DNA of 64,000 nucleotides. Source: Saxidomus purpurata (taxonomy: Eukaryota; Mollusca; Bivalvia; Venerida; Veneridae). A model generated the notes under the pieces. It did not search any database and was not told the DNA's origin. It saw only the letters and a list, made by a program, of their open reading frames with translations. Made by a program: the position numbers and the translations under genes. This document shows positions 38,301 through 47,145 of this stretch, in pieces (the first letter of the stretch is position 1; each line of letters starts with the position of its first letter). The stretch spans positions 43,708,699 through 43,772,698 of the forward strand of contig JAFMSR010000002.1 of the NCBI GenBank assembly GCA_022818135.1, written 5' to 3'.

Positions 38301-40937
38301 GTAGCAGTACGAGATTAAAAGCTCAAAGATACATTTAGCTTGTTTTTTACTGCAAATGATGAACATCCCCTAAATTTGTTATCACAAAGCAAACATAATT
38401 ATTGTGTTTCAAAATTATAAGTAAAATTATTCATTGTTATATTTAATTTAGTAGATGACCTGAAAATAACAAAATATACATAAAATTGTATAACAAACCT
38501 CTTTTAACTTTATGACTGCTGCTTGTGCCGATGGATCATTGACAAGTGTTTTCTGGTCTTCAAGTACAGCTATCATAGCAAGAAGATATTGTGTTACTTC
38601 TGTATCTGACAGGCCGAGAGTTGAATTGTGTAGAATTTTATTCCGCGTTTCTCGAATCTACATTTGATTAAAACATCAACATTTTCTGTTTGGATGAAAA
38701 CTAAAATGAAACTAAAATGTCTTAAAAAAAATAAACGACAAAAAGCTATTTAGTAAAATGTATTTAATAATATGATACATATTGTTACAATATCTTTGAT
38801 TATGAAGAGCTTAAACACACTTGTAAAATATAATTAGCATTATAGTTTTTAGGTCGAACGTAAATAGAAGCACATTAAACTAAACTTTTCAACAGTTTTT
38901 AACGCCCGCTATCAATATGTATAATCTAATGTAAATTCCTTTGATGGTTTTCAGTTACATTCTGGACAAGAAAAATTAGGATAATTCAAAAATGGAATAT
39001 AGAGTTATGTATTTTTATACTGAACTTATTCTATATACATGTTCTATTATAGTAAATCTGTTCAATGGTTATGGAATTATATTTCATAATTTCATAAGAC
39101 TAAGGGAGACTATTTAAAACTTGAGTAAGCTAGAACTGTGGTTCTGGCTCTGCTCACAGGGGAATGATTAACAAGAGGGCTAAGATGACCCTACATCGCT
39201 CACCTGGCTACCGCTGGCTAAAATACAAGGTGATCAATAGCAGAAAGGGTTAATTTTGACCTGGGGACCCGGATTTGAACAGTCTCCATAGAGGACCACT
39301 TTATAATCTACATGTAAGCTCTGGGCCTCGTGGTTCTAGCCAGGAAGATATTTCAAGTTTCCCTTAAATCAACTGACCCCCAACAGGAGCAATTTTGACC
39401 TGAGGGTCATGATTTGAACACTCTTGGTAAAGGTCAACTAGAAAATGCTACATGCTAAATGTCTTAGCTCTAGGTCTTGTGATTTCAGAGAATAAGTTTT
39501 TCTTTTATAAGCCTATGTAAAATCAAGTGACAACCCCGGGCAGTGTCAATTTCATGCAATGAACATCCCGGCCAAATTTCATCAACATTGGTCCTGTGGT
39601 AATAGGAGATGTTGTTTGAAAGAAACAGCGGACAGATGTATGACGTACTACATATGATGGCCGGTGAACTTTGTGCAAAGTGTGCTAAAACTGGTTAAGC
39701 TCACTGTTCTTCCTCTAAATGAACTCTACACTCAAAAGGTTTAGAAATGCAAAAGTGGCAAAATATTTATTTTATCATTGTTACCGTATTTCAAATTTAT
39801 TAACATTTCATACACAACAAAAACAATATAAAATTGAGTTATTGTAAAAGTTTCAATAATTCATCGCAAAAAATGACTTAAATCGAAATAAAAACAATAG
39901 CTTCATTCAAATAAAAATGTTCAACAGAGGAAATCTTTGCGTTTCTAAACCTGTTAAGTGTATCAATGTGTAACATATCAACTCAATCTCTTAGGGGGAG
40001 CAGTGGAGTAGAGGTTAAGATGCCTGCAGCTCATCCCGGAGGTTGCAGGTTCAAGCCCTACTGGGGTCACGACCGTACCTCCTCATATGACACCAGTACT
40101 GGTTTTTACCAGGAAGCAGGCTCAAGAGTAACTTGATAAGCTGTAAGCTTTTTCACAATGCAGCTACAATAAATTAGTATAAACTAAACTAACACAATCT
40201 CTTCAATACTGGACAAAAGTTTCAGACTGACGGACAATTTTTCATAGATATAATGTGTGTTGGCGAATTGGTACACGTACTGCATTAATGAACTTGCTCC
40301 TACACTTCTAAAGACTATTGCAAGTGTGAAAAACAAAGTTTGCTTTAGTCCATTTAGGTCCTTATTGTATGCAGCTGCATTACATTAGTCATCAAAGACT
40401 GAATTTGTTTTCTGTACTCACCTGAGAAAATGTATCATGTGGTGGATTAATATTGCACTGGATTTCTGACTGAAAGAAATTGCCATTGATGATAATACTG
40501 AGCAGCCCTGCGGCATCAGTCTCGGCTGCTGTGTTATTTGACCCTTGAGTTGTTGTTGTCATGAAACATTTGGCAATCTGCCAATGATCTGTGTACCATT
40601 TGCTGGCGTCTGTGACCCAGAGTGGATCCTTGAATCGGTGGTTTGCAATGATTTCGTCATAAAGCTGGCTGCATGTGTTACACAGCCTATTCGCCTTTTG
40701 TCTACAGTTGCATTTTGCTTTCTTCCCAGGATTATAAATGCAAGCTTTCCCATAATGAGCTGGTCGAATGTTCTTAACAGTACAACTGGTGCACGATGCG
40801 AGTCTTTTGCATATTCTTGCATGTTCTGCTTTCACTACATTGTCAGTAAATGGATATAAGCCCTCTTGAACATAGAGCAGACCGAGGGCTCCTCTCACCC
40901 AATTCCTGTAGGGTTTGCTGTGTATAATATTTGACAT
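16150..40937 (-). CDS. NLR-like receptor: DZIP3-type HEPN, coiled coil, NACHT, LRR (five exons)
   Basis: Predicted cytosolic innate-immune sensor. Exons, 5' to 3' on the minus strand: 40937-40422, 38657-38499, 38295-38098, 31379-31247 and 19772-16150. All have AG acceptors and GT donors. Junction phases are 0, 0, 0 and 1, and the frame stays open for about 1,542 codons. Residues 1-172 are Cys-rich (C43, C49, C52, C66, C76, C78, C86, C89), perhaps a zinc site. Exon 2 has RETRNKILH, whose R177-N-x3-H182 fits the HEPN RNase motif R-x4-6-H. About 226-336 is charged coiled coil. NACHT: Walker A GDVGTGKTS (about 440-448), Walker B LLLADGLDEW (about 536-545), then TTSR. From about 940 to the end come 78-residue LRR units. 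The start is the first ATG after an in-frame TAA; an acceptor at 41015-41016 suggests a 5' UTR exon. Introns 3 and 4 (6.7 and 11.5 kb) are full of repeats. The NACHT exon is certain; its linkage to the upstream exons rests on phase and family order. No polyadenylation signal was seen. Confidence 0.82.
19773..20560. other. Start of NLR intron 4, no repeat recognised
   Basis: AT-rich. 'Cttgaattttcaactta'-like motifs are repeated four times between 20440 and 20550. A 117-codon open frame at 20038-20391 (+) has no recognisable domain and runs antisense to the NLR gene; it is taken as chance. Confidence 0.5.
23045..23116 (-). repeat. tRNA-derived SINE fragment
   Basis: The minus strand has a B-box-like CGGTTCGAGCTC preceded by 'aactgcccgtctgtaagaac', as in tRNA-type SINE heads. 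The pogo-like element at 23117 cuts it at its tRNA 5' side. It is not a full cloverleaf. Confidence 0.45.
23117..23788. mobile_element. Pogo/Tigger-like MITE, copy 1
   Basis: CAGTAAAATCCG at the left and GAATTTACTG at the right, with TA next to the left end. Internal sequence is rich in 'ggatata', 'cgatatat' and 'gttataa' motifs. The same family is at 36976-37801, with shared blocks such as 'ctagttaaaagagaatac' and 'gtgataatatttttcgta'. Non-autonomous. Confidence 0.7.
24992..26376 (-). mobile_element. GCTCGAC-family element, subtype 1, in NLR intron 4
   Basis: Reverse-orientation copy of the 8511-10020 element. Plus-strand left end: AACAAGAGCTGTCACATGAC, then AGCACGCTCGACTATTCGAA. The core has about five units, and it ends at the GACGCC tract (26286-26335) and TTCGAATAGTCGAGCTA. 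The 5' tract is expanded here (GACGCC-type hexamers), producing Arg-rich chance frames on both strands. Confidence 0.8.
26395..28380. repeat. Mixed degraded repeat blocks in NLR intron 4
   Basis: 26400-26720 resembles the 'tttgatttgaccttgtgacct' core found at 42-44 kb. 26720-27240 has loose repeats with 'aaggtcacagtgacctg' and 'ttcatcaaacatgctcag'. 27740-28250 has three diverged units around 'ccaccccacytggggcctcatttct'. No coding frame is supported. Confidence 0.55.
28380..28740 (+). repeat. Direct repeat of ~170 bp, two units
   Basis: 'Gaaaataacaatgaaagggc', 'actctcgaggtactatctga', 'gtgtgtgcgaagcggtatta' and 'tacaagtttttatgaaattc' occur in the same order twice (from 28380 and from 28543). 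The block ends 'ccctccgccttcggcagggg', a small hairpin. This is the 3' part of a dispersed element; its open frames are accidental. Confidence 0.8.
28744..29602 (-). mobile_element. GCTCGAC-family element, subtype 2, in NLR intron 4
   Basis: Plus-strand left end AACAAGAGCTGTCAGTAGGA with GTGCTCGACTTTTT; right end CGAGGCGAGTAGGATAGCTC then TTCTTCGAAAAGTCGAGCTA. Core units are the same as in 14825-15803 but reversed. Non-coding. Confidence 0.8.
30048..30213 (+). repeat. tRNA-derived SINE
   Basis: tRNA-like head with a degraded A box and a clear B box (GGTTGCGGGTTCAAGCCCC), then the shared body 'agtactggttttccaggtag' and 'gagagtgactctataagctt'. Same family as 39994-40192 and, reversed, 47643-47848. 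Confidence 0.8.
30541..31170. repeat. 37-bp minisatellite, about 17 units
   Basis: The unit contains GATACATCTAGGATGATG, TATGGTGATATTGCCTTGC. A few units are 31-34 bp or carry point changes. It lies just downstream (in gene orientation) of the fourth NLR exon, in intron 4. There are no unique spacers, so it is not a CRISPR array. Confidence 0.95.
31579..32537 (+). mobile_element. GCTCACC-family element in NLR intron 3
   Basis: The start hairpin AGCTCACCTGGCtttGCCAGGGTGAGCT, then 'gattgtccgtcgtccgtcaa', matches the RPS2 intron copy closely. Core of about four units; the end GTGAGCGATATAGGGCCATC, TTGGTCCTCTTGT has one hairpin mismatch. A run of 12 G lies near 32408. Confidence 0.8.
32890..33120 (-). 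repeat. tRNA-derived SINE, older subfamily
   Basis: The minus strand has an A-box-like TAGTGGTTAAGGCGTTCAAC and a B-box-like GGGTTTCGAATC with one extra base. The body 'gaaagctttcgtagcttact' reads like the end of the other SINEs ('gaagaaagcttgtagcttat'). It is too altered to be a tRNA gene. Confidence 0.6.
33125..34480. other. NLR intron 3 sequence without recognised features
   Basis: AT-rich with scattered short frames on both strands, including overlapping sense and antisense frames at 33980-34246. None has a domain or splice context. Confidence 0.4.
34487..34617. mobile_element. 131-bp MITE
   Basis: Inverted ends AGTGATATACCGGATCATAT and TATGATCCGGTATATCACT, about 20 bp with near-perfect match. 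No ORF. It is short enough to fold into a single hairpin-ended structure. Confidence 0.7.
35022..36418. mobile_element. 1.4-kb near-complete palindrome (fold-back element) with 20-21 bp modular rhythm
   Basis: It starts TATGGAACGCCAAATCTACA and ends with the exact reverse complement, flanked on both sides by CAAATC, a likely 6-bp target duplication. The two arms (about 650 bp each, centre near 35770) match throughout; the left arm has an extra segment near 35065-35165. The interior is a regular series of hexamers GAGGTC/GACCTC, GAGCTC, GATATC and GCGCGC spaced 20-21 bp apart by AT-rich spacers such as 'aattgaatt'. There is no ORF. It lies in intron 3 of the NLR gene. Confidence 0.85.
36976..37801. 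mobile_element. Pogo/Tigger-like MITE, copy 2
   Basis: Inverted ends CAGTAAACTCC and GGAGTTTACTG, with TA on both sides (36974-36975 and 37802-37803). The interior is full of 'ggatata', 'ataaggaac' and 'gttata' motifs. It shares long blocks with 23117-23788 but keeps better ends. It contains no transposase. Confidence 0.85.
38660..39170. other. Part of NLR intron 1 without recognised features
   Basis: AT-rich sequence upstream (in gene orientation, downstream part of intron 1) of the HEPN-motif exon. No repeat or exon is recognised. Confidence 0.4.
39171..39690 (-). mobile_element. GCTCACC-family element, short reversed copy in NLR intron 1
   Basis: Plus-strand left end ACAAGAGGGCTAAGATGACC, TACATCGCTCACCTGGC. 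The core is reduced to about two diverged units, and it runs out near 39690 with 'ggtgaactttgtgcaaagtg', a decayed version of the 5' hairpin. Confidence 0.7.
39994..40192 (+). repeat. tRNA-derived SINE, full-length
   Basis: Head GGGGAGCAGTGGAGTAGAGG (A-box region) and B box GGTTGCAGGTTCAAGCCCT, then a body with 'cgtacctcctcatatgacac', 'cagtactggtttttaccagg' and 'aataaattagtataaac'. Longest of the SINE copies and a good reference for the family. Confidence 0.85.
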
Positions 40938-42061
40938 TTTCACTTAATGTCTGTAGAACTCGTGTTATTGGTTTCTATCATGTATTCGAAGGCATGATGT
41001 TGCATAATTCTAACCTGAAAATAAACGTTGGTTAAATACTGGTAACAATCAGCCTGTCTGTTTGCTAAGTGGTGTATAATTTGAAAGATGCTCTACATTA
41101 CAAGTGTGACATCAATTATCAAAATTACCTAAAAGCCAAAGAAGAAGTTTGATTTACTCTACATTGTATACTGTATCTGAATTCGTTTATGTAGGAGTTT
41201 ATAATAAATTGTTGTACATATTTACACTGAATAAGGAAACGTATAATTAATTCTCTCTGACCGCTAAAAATGTCAGTGATGTTTTTACATTTTTCATGCA
41301 TAACAGTAACTGTTATTATGATAATATTGACACGAAATGGAATATTGCAAGGTATACAGTATGCTTAAATGAAAGACAATGCATAAATGAGTACGAACAA
41401 ATAGATGGAGTATTGCTATGCTCAGAATACAAAGTCCAGTAGAGCAATTCTTGCCCACGGGTTTTATACTCCTGATAAGAATGGAGATAATTTTGAATGT
41501 TCAAATACCAGTTTTGACTTAAATTCTGTAAATAAAATAGAGCTTTTAATTATTTACTCAAATGTGGATACACTGACAATAGAAAAGAGAACAGAACTAA
41601 TGGTAAGTATACAAGATACTAAGATATTGTAGCTTTAACGGAACTTTTTCCGAAATATTCACAATTTGAGCAAGTACTCAACAATGTTCAGTTTGATGAA
41701 CATGAATCTAGTATTGTCAGGCACAGAAGGAAGGGGCATTGTCGTGTTGGTAAAGAAGGATACCTTTCTTTACTAGCATGTCAAATGTCCAACAAGATAC
41801 AGAGATGACAATACCCCATCAGTGCTAGATCTGATCCTGACAAATGAAGAGATCATGTTATCTCGGTTGCAATATTACCCATGTCGTTCTAATTTTTACA
41901 TTTAGATGCTATGTAGATGCAAAAAAACGCATTAAAAAGGAGAAATTTCTCAAAAGCCAACTTTCCTTCAATAAAAAATGACATCGAACAAAAATCTTTA
42001 ACAAAGTTGGAAGCAATACCTGTTCAAGATGCCTGGTGTAGCCTTGCCAAAACCATTAAGG

Positions 42062-42858
42062 AATCAATAGAAACAAGATGGCCCTATATCGCTCACCTGC
42101 GACTTATGACAATATGTGACCAACCTCAACTCTAAACTTTTATCATAACCACAAACATTCTGTTTGACCATGAGAAGGCAAACCTTTTGACCAATTTACA
42201 TGATGATCGGGTTGTAAAGGTCACTTGTATGGCATACACATGGTTTTTACTTGGTGACCTAGTTTTTTTATCTCACATTACCCATATTCATACTCGACCT
42301 AGATTTCATCAAGACAATCATATTGACCAAGTTCTTGAAAATGGAATGAAAAATGCAACCTCTATTGCATACACATGGTTTTTCTGCAATTTGACCCCGT
42401 GACCTAGTTTTTGACACTAGATAAACAATGTTCGAACTTGACCTAGATTTCGTCAAGGCAATCATACTGACCAAGTTTCATGAAAATACAATGAAGAATG
42501 CAACCTCTGTACCATACACAAGATTTTTCTATGATTTGACCCTGTGACCTAGTTTTTGACCATATATAACCCATGTTCAAACTCAACCTAGATTTCATCA
42601 AGGCAATCATACTGAACAAGTTTCATAAAGGTCCAATGAAAAATGCAACCTCTATAGCATACACAATGTTTTTCTATGATCTGACCCTGTGACCTTCTTT
42701 TTAACCCTAGGTGACCATGTTCGATCTCAACCTAGTTTTCATCAAGGCAATCATACTGATCAAGTTTCATGAAAATACAATGCAAAAATGCAACCTCTAT
42801 TGCATGCACAAGGTTTTTCTATGATTTGACCCCGTGACTTCGTGCTCAGGTGAGCTAA
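42062..42858 (-). mobile_element. GCTCACC-type element with a different core, first insertion in the LINE
   Basis: On the minus strand it begins TTTTTTAGCTCACCTGAGCA and ends GGTGAGCGATATAGGGCCAT, CTTGTTT (the second hairpin arm is lost). The core is a ~135-bp unit ('gaccaagtttcatgaa', 'aatgcaacctctattgcat', 'ttgaccccgtgacctagt', 'tcgacctagatttcatcaag'). The ends match the GCTCACC family but the core is unrelated to it. Confidence 0.75.
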
Positions 42859-43067
42859 AAAATGTACCAATATTTTCAATTATGTCAAAGGCAACAATGG
42901 GGAACAGAACAGATATGTGGACCAAATTGCTAATGGTTTAAATATCTGCAGAACAAAACCTCCCAAAATTATAAAGAGAGCAGAAATAAAGTCTTTGAAA
43001 TAAGGAAAGCAAAAAATGATCAAAATGAACGGCTAATAGCAGTAAGCATAAAGAGTAATCCAAAAAA

Positions 43068-44046
43068 AGAAGGCCAAGATGGCCCTATATCGCTCACCTG
43101 AGACTTATGACAATATGTGACCAAACTTCAACGCTAAACTATATATCATAAACACAAACATTCTGTTTGCGATTGACAAAACAAACCTTTTGACCAATTG
43201 ACATTATGATTGGGTTGTAAATGTCACTTGTATGGCATACACATGTTTTTAACGGGGTAACCATATTCATACACGACCTAAATTCCATCAAGAAAATCAT
43301 ACAAAGTTTCATGAAGATGGAATGAAAAATGCAATCTCTATTGCATACACAGTCATGTTTTTTCTACAATTTTACCCCATGACCTAGTTTTGACCCTAGG
43401 TAACCCATGTTCTAACTCGACCTAGATTTTATCAAGGCAATCATACTGACCAAGTTTCACGAAGATCCAATGAAAAATGCAACCTCTATAGCATACACAA
43501 GGTTTTTCTATGATTTGACCTTCTGACCTACTTTTTGACCCTAGATGACTCATATTCAAACTCGACCTAGACTTCATCAAGGCAATCATACTGACCAAGT
43601 TTCATGAAGATCCAATGAAAAATGACAACCTCTATTGCATACACTAGGTCTTTCTATAATTTGACCCCGTGACCTAGTTTTTGACCACAGATAACCCATG
43701 TTCAATTTCAACCTAGATTCATCAAGGCAATTATACTGACCAATTTTTATGAAGATCCAATGAAAAATGCAATATCTATAGCATACACAAGGTTTTTCTA
43801 TGATTTGACACTGTGACCTAGTTTTTAATCCTACAAAACCCATGTTCAAACTCGACATAGATTTTATCAAGGCAATCATACTGACCAAGTTTCATGAAGA
43901 TCCAATGAAAAATGCAACCTCTATATCATACACAATGTTTTTCTATGATTTGGCCGTCTGGCCTAGTTTTTGACCCCAGATGACCCATGTTCGAACTTGA
44001 CAGACAGAGGACGAACAAAAGGCGATCACAATATCTCACCTGAGCA
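43068..44046 (-). mobile_element. GCTCACC-type element, second insertion in the LINE
   Basis: Plus-strand left end AGGCCAAGATGGCCCTATAT, CGCTCACCTG; then about six units of the same ~135-bp core as 42062-42858. The right end is 'ggcgatcacaatatctcacc' then TGAGCACG, the inner part of the family's 5' hairpin. LINE sequence lies on both sides. Confidence 0.75.
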
Positions 44047-44530
44047 CGTTTAATTTTAAAAAGAATTTTATAAAACCCGGAAGGAAATTTAGTAACCAAT
44101 TATTAAGTAAAAGCAACATTTGTTGAACAATCACTTCATAACTGTCTTCACTGATGAAAGCAAGGACAATATACCGGATTTCATAAGAAATACTAGCAAA
44201 ATTCTAAACACAATAACAATAAGTAAGGATGTAATTAGGAAAGCAATACAGGCAGTGGATCCAAACAAAGCTCAGGGGCCCAATAATATACATCCAAAAA
44301 TCCTAAAAGAGTGTGTTGAACAATTAATACCACTTTTAGAAATAGTTTATAGCAAATCTTTAAATGAAGGTGAGCTACCAGAGGAATGGAAAGTAGCAAG
44401 CGTGAGTGCAATATACCAGGCTGACAACTGTCATAAAGTTGAATATTACAGACCTTTCAGTATTACATCTATTTGCTGTAGGCTGCTAGAAAAGATTGTC
44501 AGAAAAGAGATAGTTCAACATTTAGAAGAT

Positions 44531-45358
44531 AAACAAGAGCTGTCAGTAGGACAGTGCGCTCAACTTTTTGAGTGCTTGCCTATTAACCAAAACTTTGACA
44601 GTTAAGGGCACACCCGACTTTAACTAGGAATTTCTAAGTACAAATCAAGAAACATTTTCACAGAGTTATCTTCTCTTGCTTACAGATAGGTTTCATGATG
44701 GTCCATAAGTACTCCAACTTTCAAAGTAATATCTCAAATGGTTAAATCAACAAGTGGACAATAATGAAAATTTTAACTGAGTTTCTAAGTTACACTTAAC
44801 CAAGATTCTAAGACGATAAAGGGCCTTAATTTTTAAAACAAATCCCTGTCAGAGTTACCTTCTCTTGCCTACAGATGGGGGTAATGATGTAAACAAGCAT
44901 TCAAAGTTTCAAAGCAGTATCTCAAAGGATAAAGGCAATAAGTGGATTTTACCCATATTCAATGTATTTTCTAAGTAAAAAAGGGGCATAATTCTGATAA
45001 AAAACCTTGACAGAGTTATGTACTGTTGTCTGTTGATGTAGGTCATGATGGTTAACAAGTATGGTTAGTTTCAAAGCAATACCTCCAATGGTTTTGAAAT
45101 AAAGTGAGATAACCAAGTTCAATACACTTTCTAAGTAAAAAAAGGGCCATAATTCTGTCAAACACCTTGACAGAGTTATGAACTCTTGTCAGTAGATGGA
45201 AGGTATAACGGTAAACAAGTATGGTAAGTTTCAAAGCCATACCTCTAATAGTTTTGAAATAAAGTGGGGTGGTACGAAAAACTTAACCAAGGTGTGACAC
45301 CAACGCCGACGCCGGGGCGAGTAGGATAGCTCCCCTCTTCTTCGAAAAGTGGGGCTAA
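44531..45358 (-). mobile_element. GCTCGAC-family element, subtype 2, third insertion in the LINE
   Basis: Plus-strand left end AACAAGAGCTGTCAGTAGGA with GTGCGCTCAAC; right end CGCCGGGGCGAGTAGGATAG, TTCTTCGAAAAGTGGGGCTA. The open frame of the LINE runs into this element, which adds a foreign C-terminal tail to it. Confidence 0.8.
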
Positions 45359-45369
45359 AAACCACACAC

Positions 45370-46773
45370 ACCTGGGCATCTGTCCCAGGTGAGCATGTCA
45401 GCTTGGTCTCAAAATCTCTTGCTCATAAAAAAAATGGCCAAAAGTCCAAGTTTTACATGACTGACATATATTTACATGATGTATATTTCCCCCATTTTTT
45501 GACAAAAAATCCCCTCAAAATGAATGCTGACAAAAGTGTTTTTTTAAATTAATCGAATGCTTGCCAAGATTGTTATAACATGTAAGTTTACATCAATAAA
45601 AACGTTTCATAATCACTTCTTGCAATTATTTGATTCCTTACAATTGAAATAGTCAGCCGAAAATCGCCGATTTTTCGTTTGTCATCTATTTTCGCGACCT
45701 CGTTTTTTTGTTAATTTTACCAAAGAAATAGTGTTCAGAAGACTCAAAAAAAGATAACAATAGATGTTTTTTTCATTTGTTTCAACACAAAGCCTGTTTT
45801 TAACAGTTCTGTTACTGACACTAGTATTTTTATCTGAAAATTTAGTTATTTTTTCAGTTCGATTTTGGGCCAAAATTCGGCCCCATTCCCCTCCTAAAAT
45901 AATATATTTTATCCCCAAATTTTTCACAAAATATCCCCCTCAGAATAGTTATAAAAAATTTTTGACTTGCCTAAAATGCTGATATTTTTTTTTGATTAAT
46001 TCAATCAAATGTTGGCCAAATGTTTTATAAAAATGCAACTTCCCATCAATCGAAAAGTTTCAGAATCATTTATTGCAATCACTTGATACCTTAATACATG
46101 TGAAAAAGTCAGCTGAAAATCGCAGATTTTTCGTTTGTCACCTATTTTCGGACCCCGATTTTTGTTATTTTTAATAAAAAATGGTGAACACAAGTCTCAA
46201 AGAAGACAATGTATACAACGTTTTCAATTGAAAATAGCAGTATTCATTTTATTTATGTGTGTTTTAACACCAGTGTCTGATGCTTTGTTACTGACACCAG
46301 TATTTTTTATCTGAAAATATTATGTTAAATTTCTAGTTTTAGTTTCTTCTCTATATAATTGGGAAAAGAATAATGTAATAAAAGTCAACAAATTTTCAAG
46401 GGCATTTTGTTCGGGGAGCGGGGTGTTCTTATGTCGGATTTTAGAAGAAAAAGCAGGTCCACGATGAAACAAAGTTTGTCATGTATAAAAAAGTCTTCTT
46501 TTTTTTCCCTCATCCGTATGGAACTTTTTAATTTCAAACTTCGAGTAACAAGAAATAAAAAATTCTGGCCTTATCATCACATGAATAACCATACAACACA
46601 CAAAAGTCGTTTTGAAAAAAATTCCGAGGTGTATATAGTACATACACCTCGGAATTTTTTAGTTGATGATAATATATGTCAGACATGTAAAACTTGGACT
46701 TTTGGCCATTTTTTTTATGAGCAAGAGATTTTGAGACCAAGCTGACACGCTCACCTGGGACAGATCCCCAGGT
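45370..46773. mobile_element. 1.4-kb element with ~110-bp terminal inverted repeats
   Basis: The left end ACCTGGGCATCTGTCCCAGG and the right end (reversed ACCTGGGGATCTGTCCCAGG) continue as matching inverted sequence through 'cagcttggtctcaaaatctc', 'ttgctcataaaaaaaatggc' and 'caaaagtccaagttttacat'. Each terminus itself forms a small CCTGG/CCAGG hairpin. The interior is a duplicated ~440-bp segment ('aaatcgccgatttttcgttt' near 45660 and 'aaatcgcagatttttcgttt' near 46110). No transposase frame is seen. Confidence 0.8.
46614..46661. ncRNA. Perfect ~20-bp hairpin (AATTCCGAGGTGTAT stem)
   Basis: AAAATTCCGAGGTGTAT pairs with ATACACCTCGGAATTTT around a 7-base loop (ATAGTAC). It is found only beside the right inverted repeat of the surrounding element. 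The structure is real; transcription is not shown. Confidence 0.4.
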
Positions 46774-47145
46774 TTCTGTGAAATCAATTTCCCGGATCTG
46801 GAGACAAGCTTTATATGGGTAGTCTCGGGGTCCGGGTCCGGACCTGGAGACTTTTAGTCTTTAGACACTTCCTTTCTTTTTGAAGTATGCTGCGCTCACC
46901 CCAGTTAGTTATTTACAAGATGAGGCCATGGGTATACAATTCCATATATCTTTTTAATTAGACGTTAAATTTATTTCAGAATTTGAATATGAATCATTGA
47001 AAGGATATAGTTAATGAAAATAACTCTTGAAAAATGGATCGTTTTGGGTTTGAAACCTTAAGTTTGCTTTTCAACATATCAAACTTGATATCAGGTCATT
47101 TGCTTAAGGTATAAGCAGGATTCATTAGATTACCTGTATATAAGA

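Larger units (their letters stand above)
41405..44530 (+). pseudogene. Non-LTR retrotransposon relic (endonuclease plus reverse transcriptase), broken by insertions
   Basis: Endonuclease remnants in shifting frames: YSNVDTLTIEKRTEL near 41550-41590 and DDNTPSVLDLILTNEE near 41805-41850. A linker (NFSKANFPSIKND) follows at 41940-41980. The reverse transcriptase start is in an open frame at 44120-44530: AVDPNKAQGPNNIHPKILKE, PLLEIVYSKSLNEGELPEEW and EYYRPFSITSICCRLLEKIV, which are RT domains 1 and 2 of the jockey/CR1 type. Two tandem-core elements (42062-42858 and about 43068-44046) separate these blocks, and a third at 44531 cuts off the rest. Stops and frameshifts show it is dead. Confidence 0.85.

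Noticed and set aside
39994..40100. tRNA genes (here, 30048, 33050 and 47800)
   Set aside because: A and B boxes are present but no acceptor stem closes, and the sequences share a common non-tRNA body. They are SINEs.
44120..44605. Intact 161-codon reverse-transcriptase gene
   Set aside because: Only RT domains 1-2 are present; the last ~25 codons are translated from an inserted GCTCGAC element, so it is a truncated relic.
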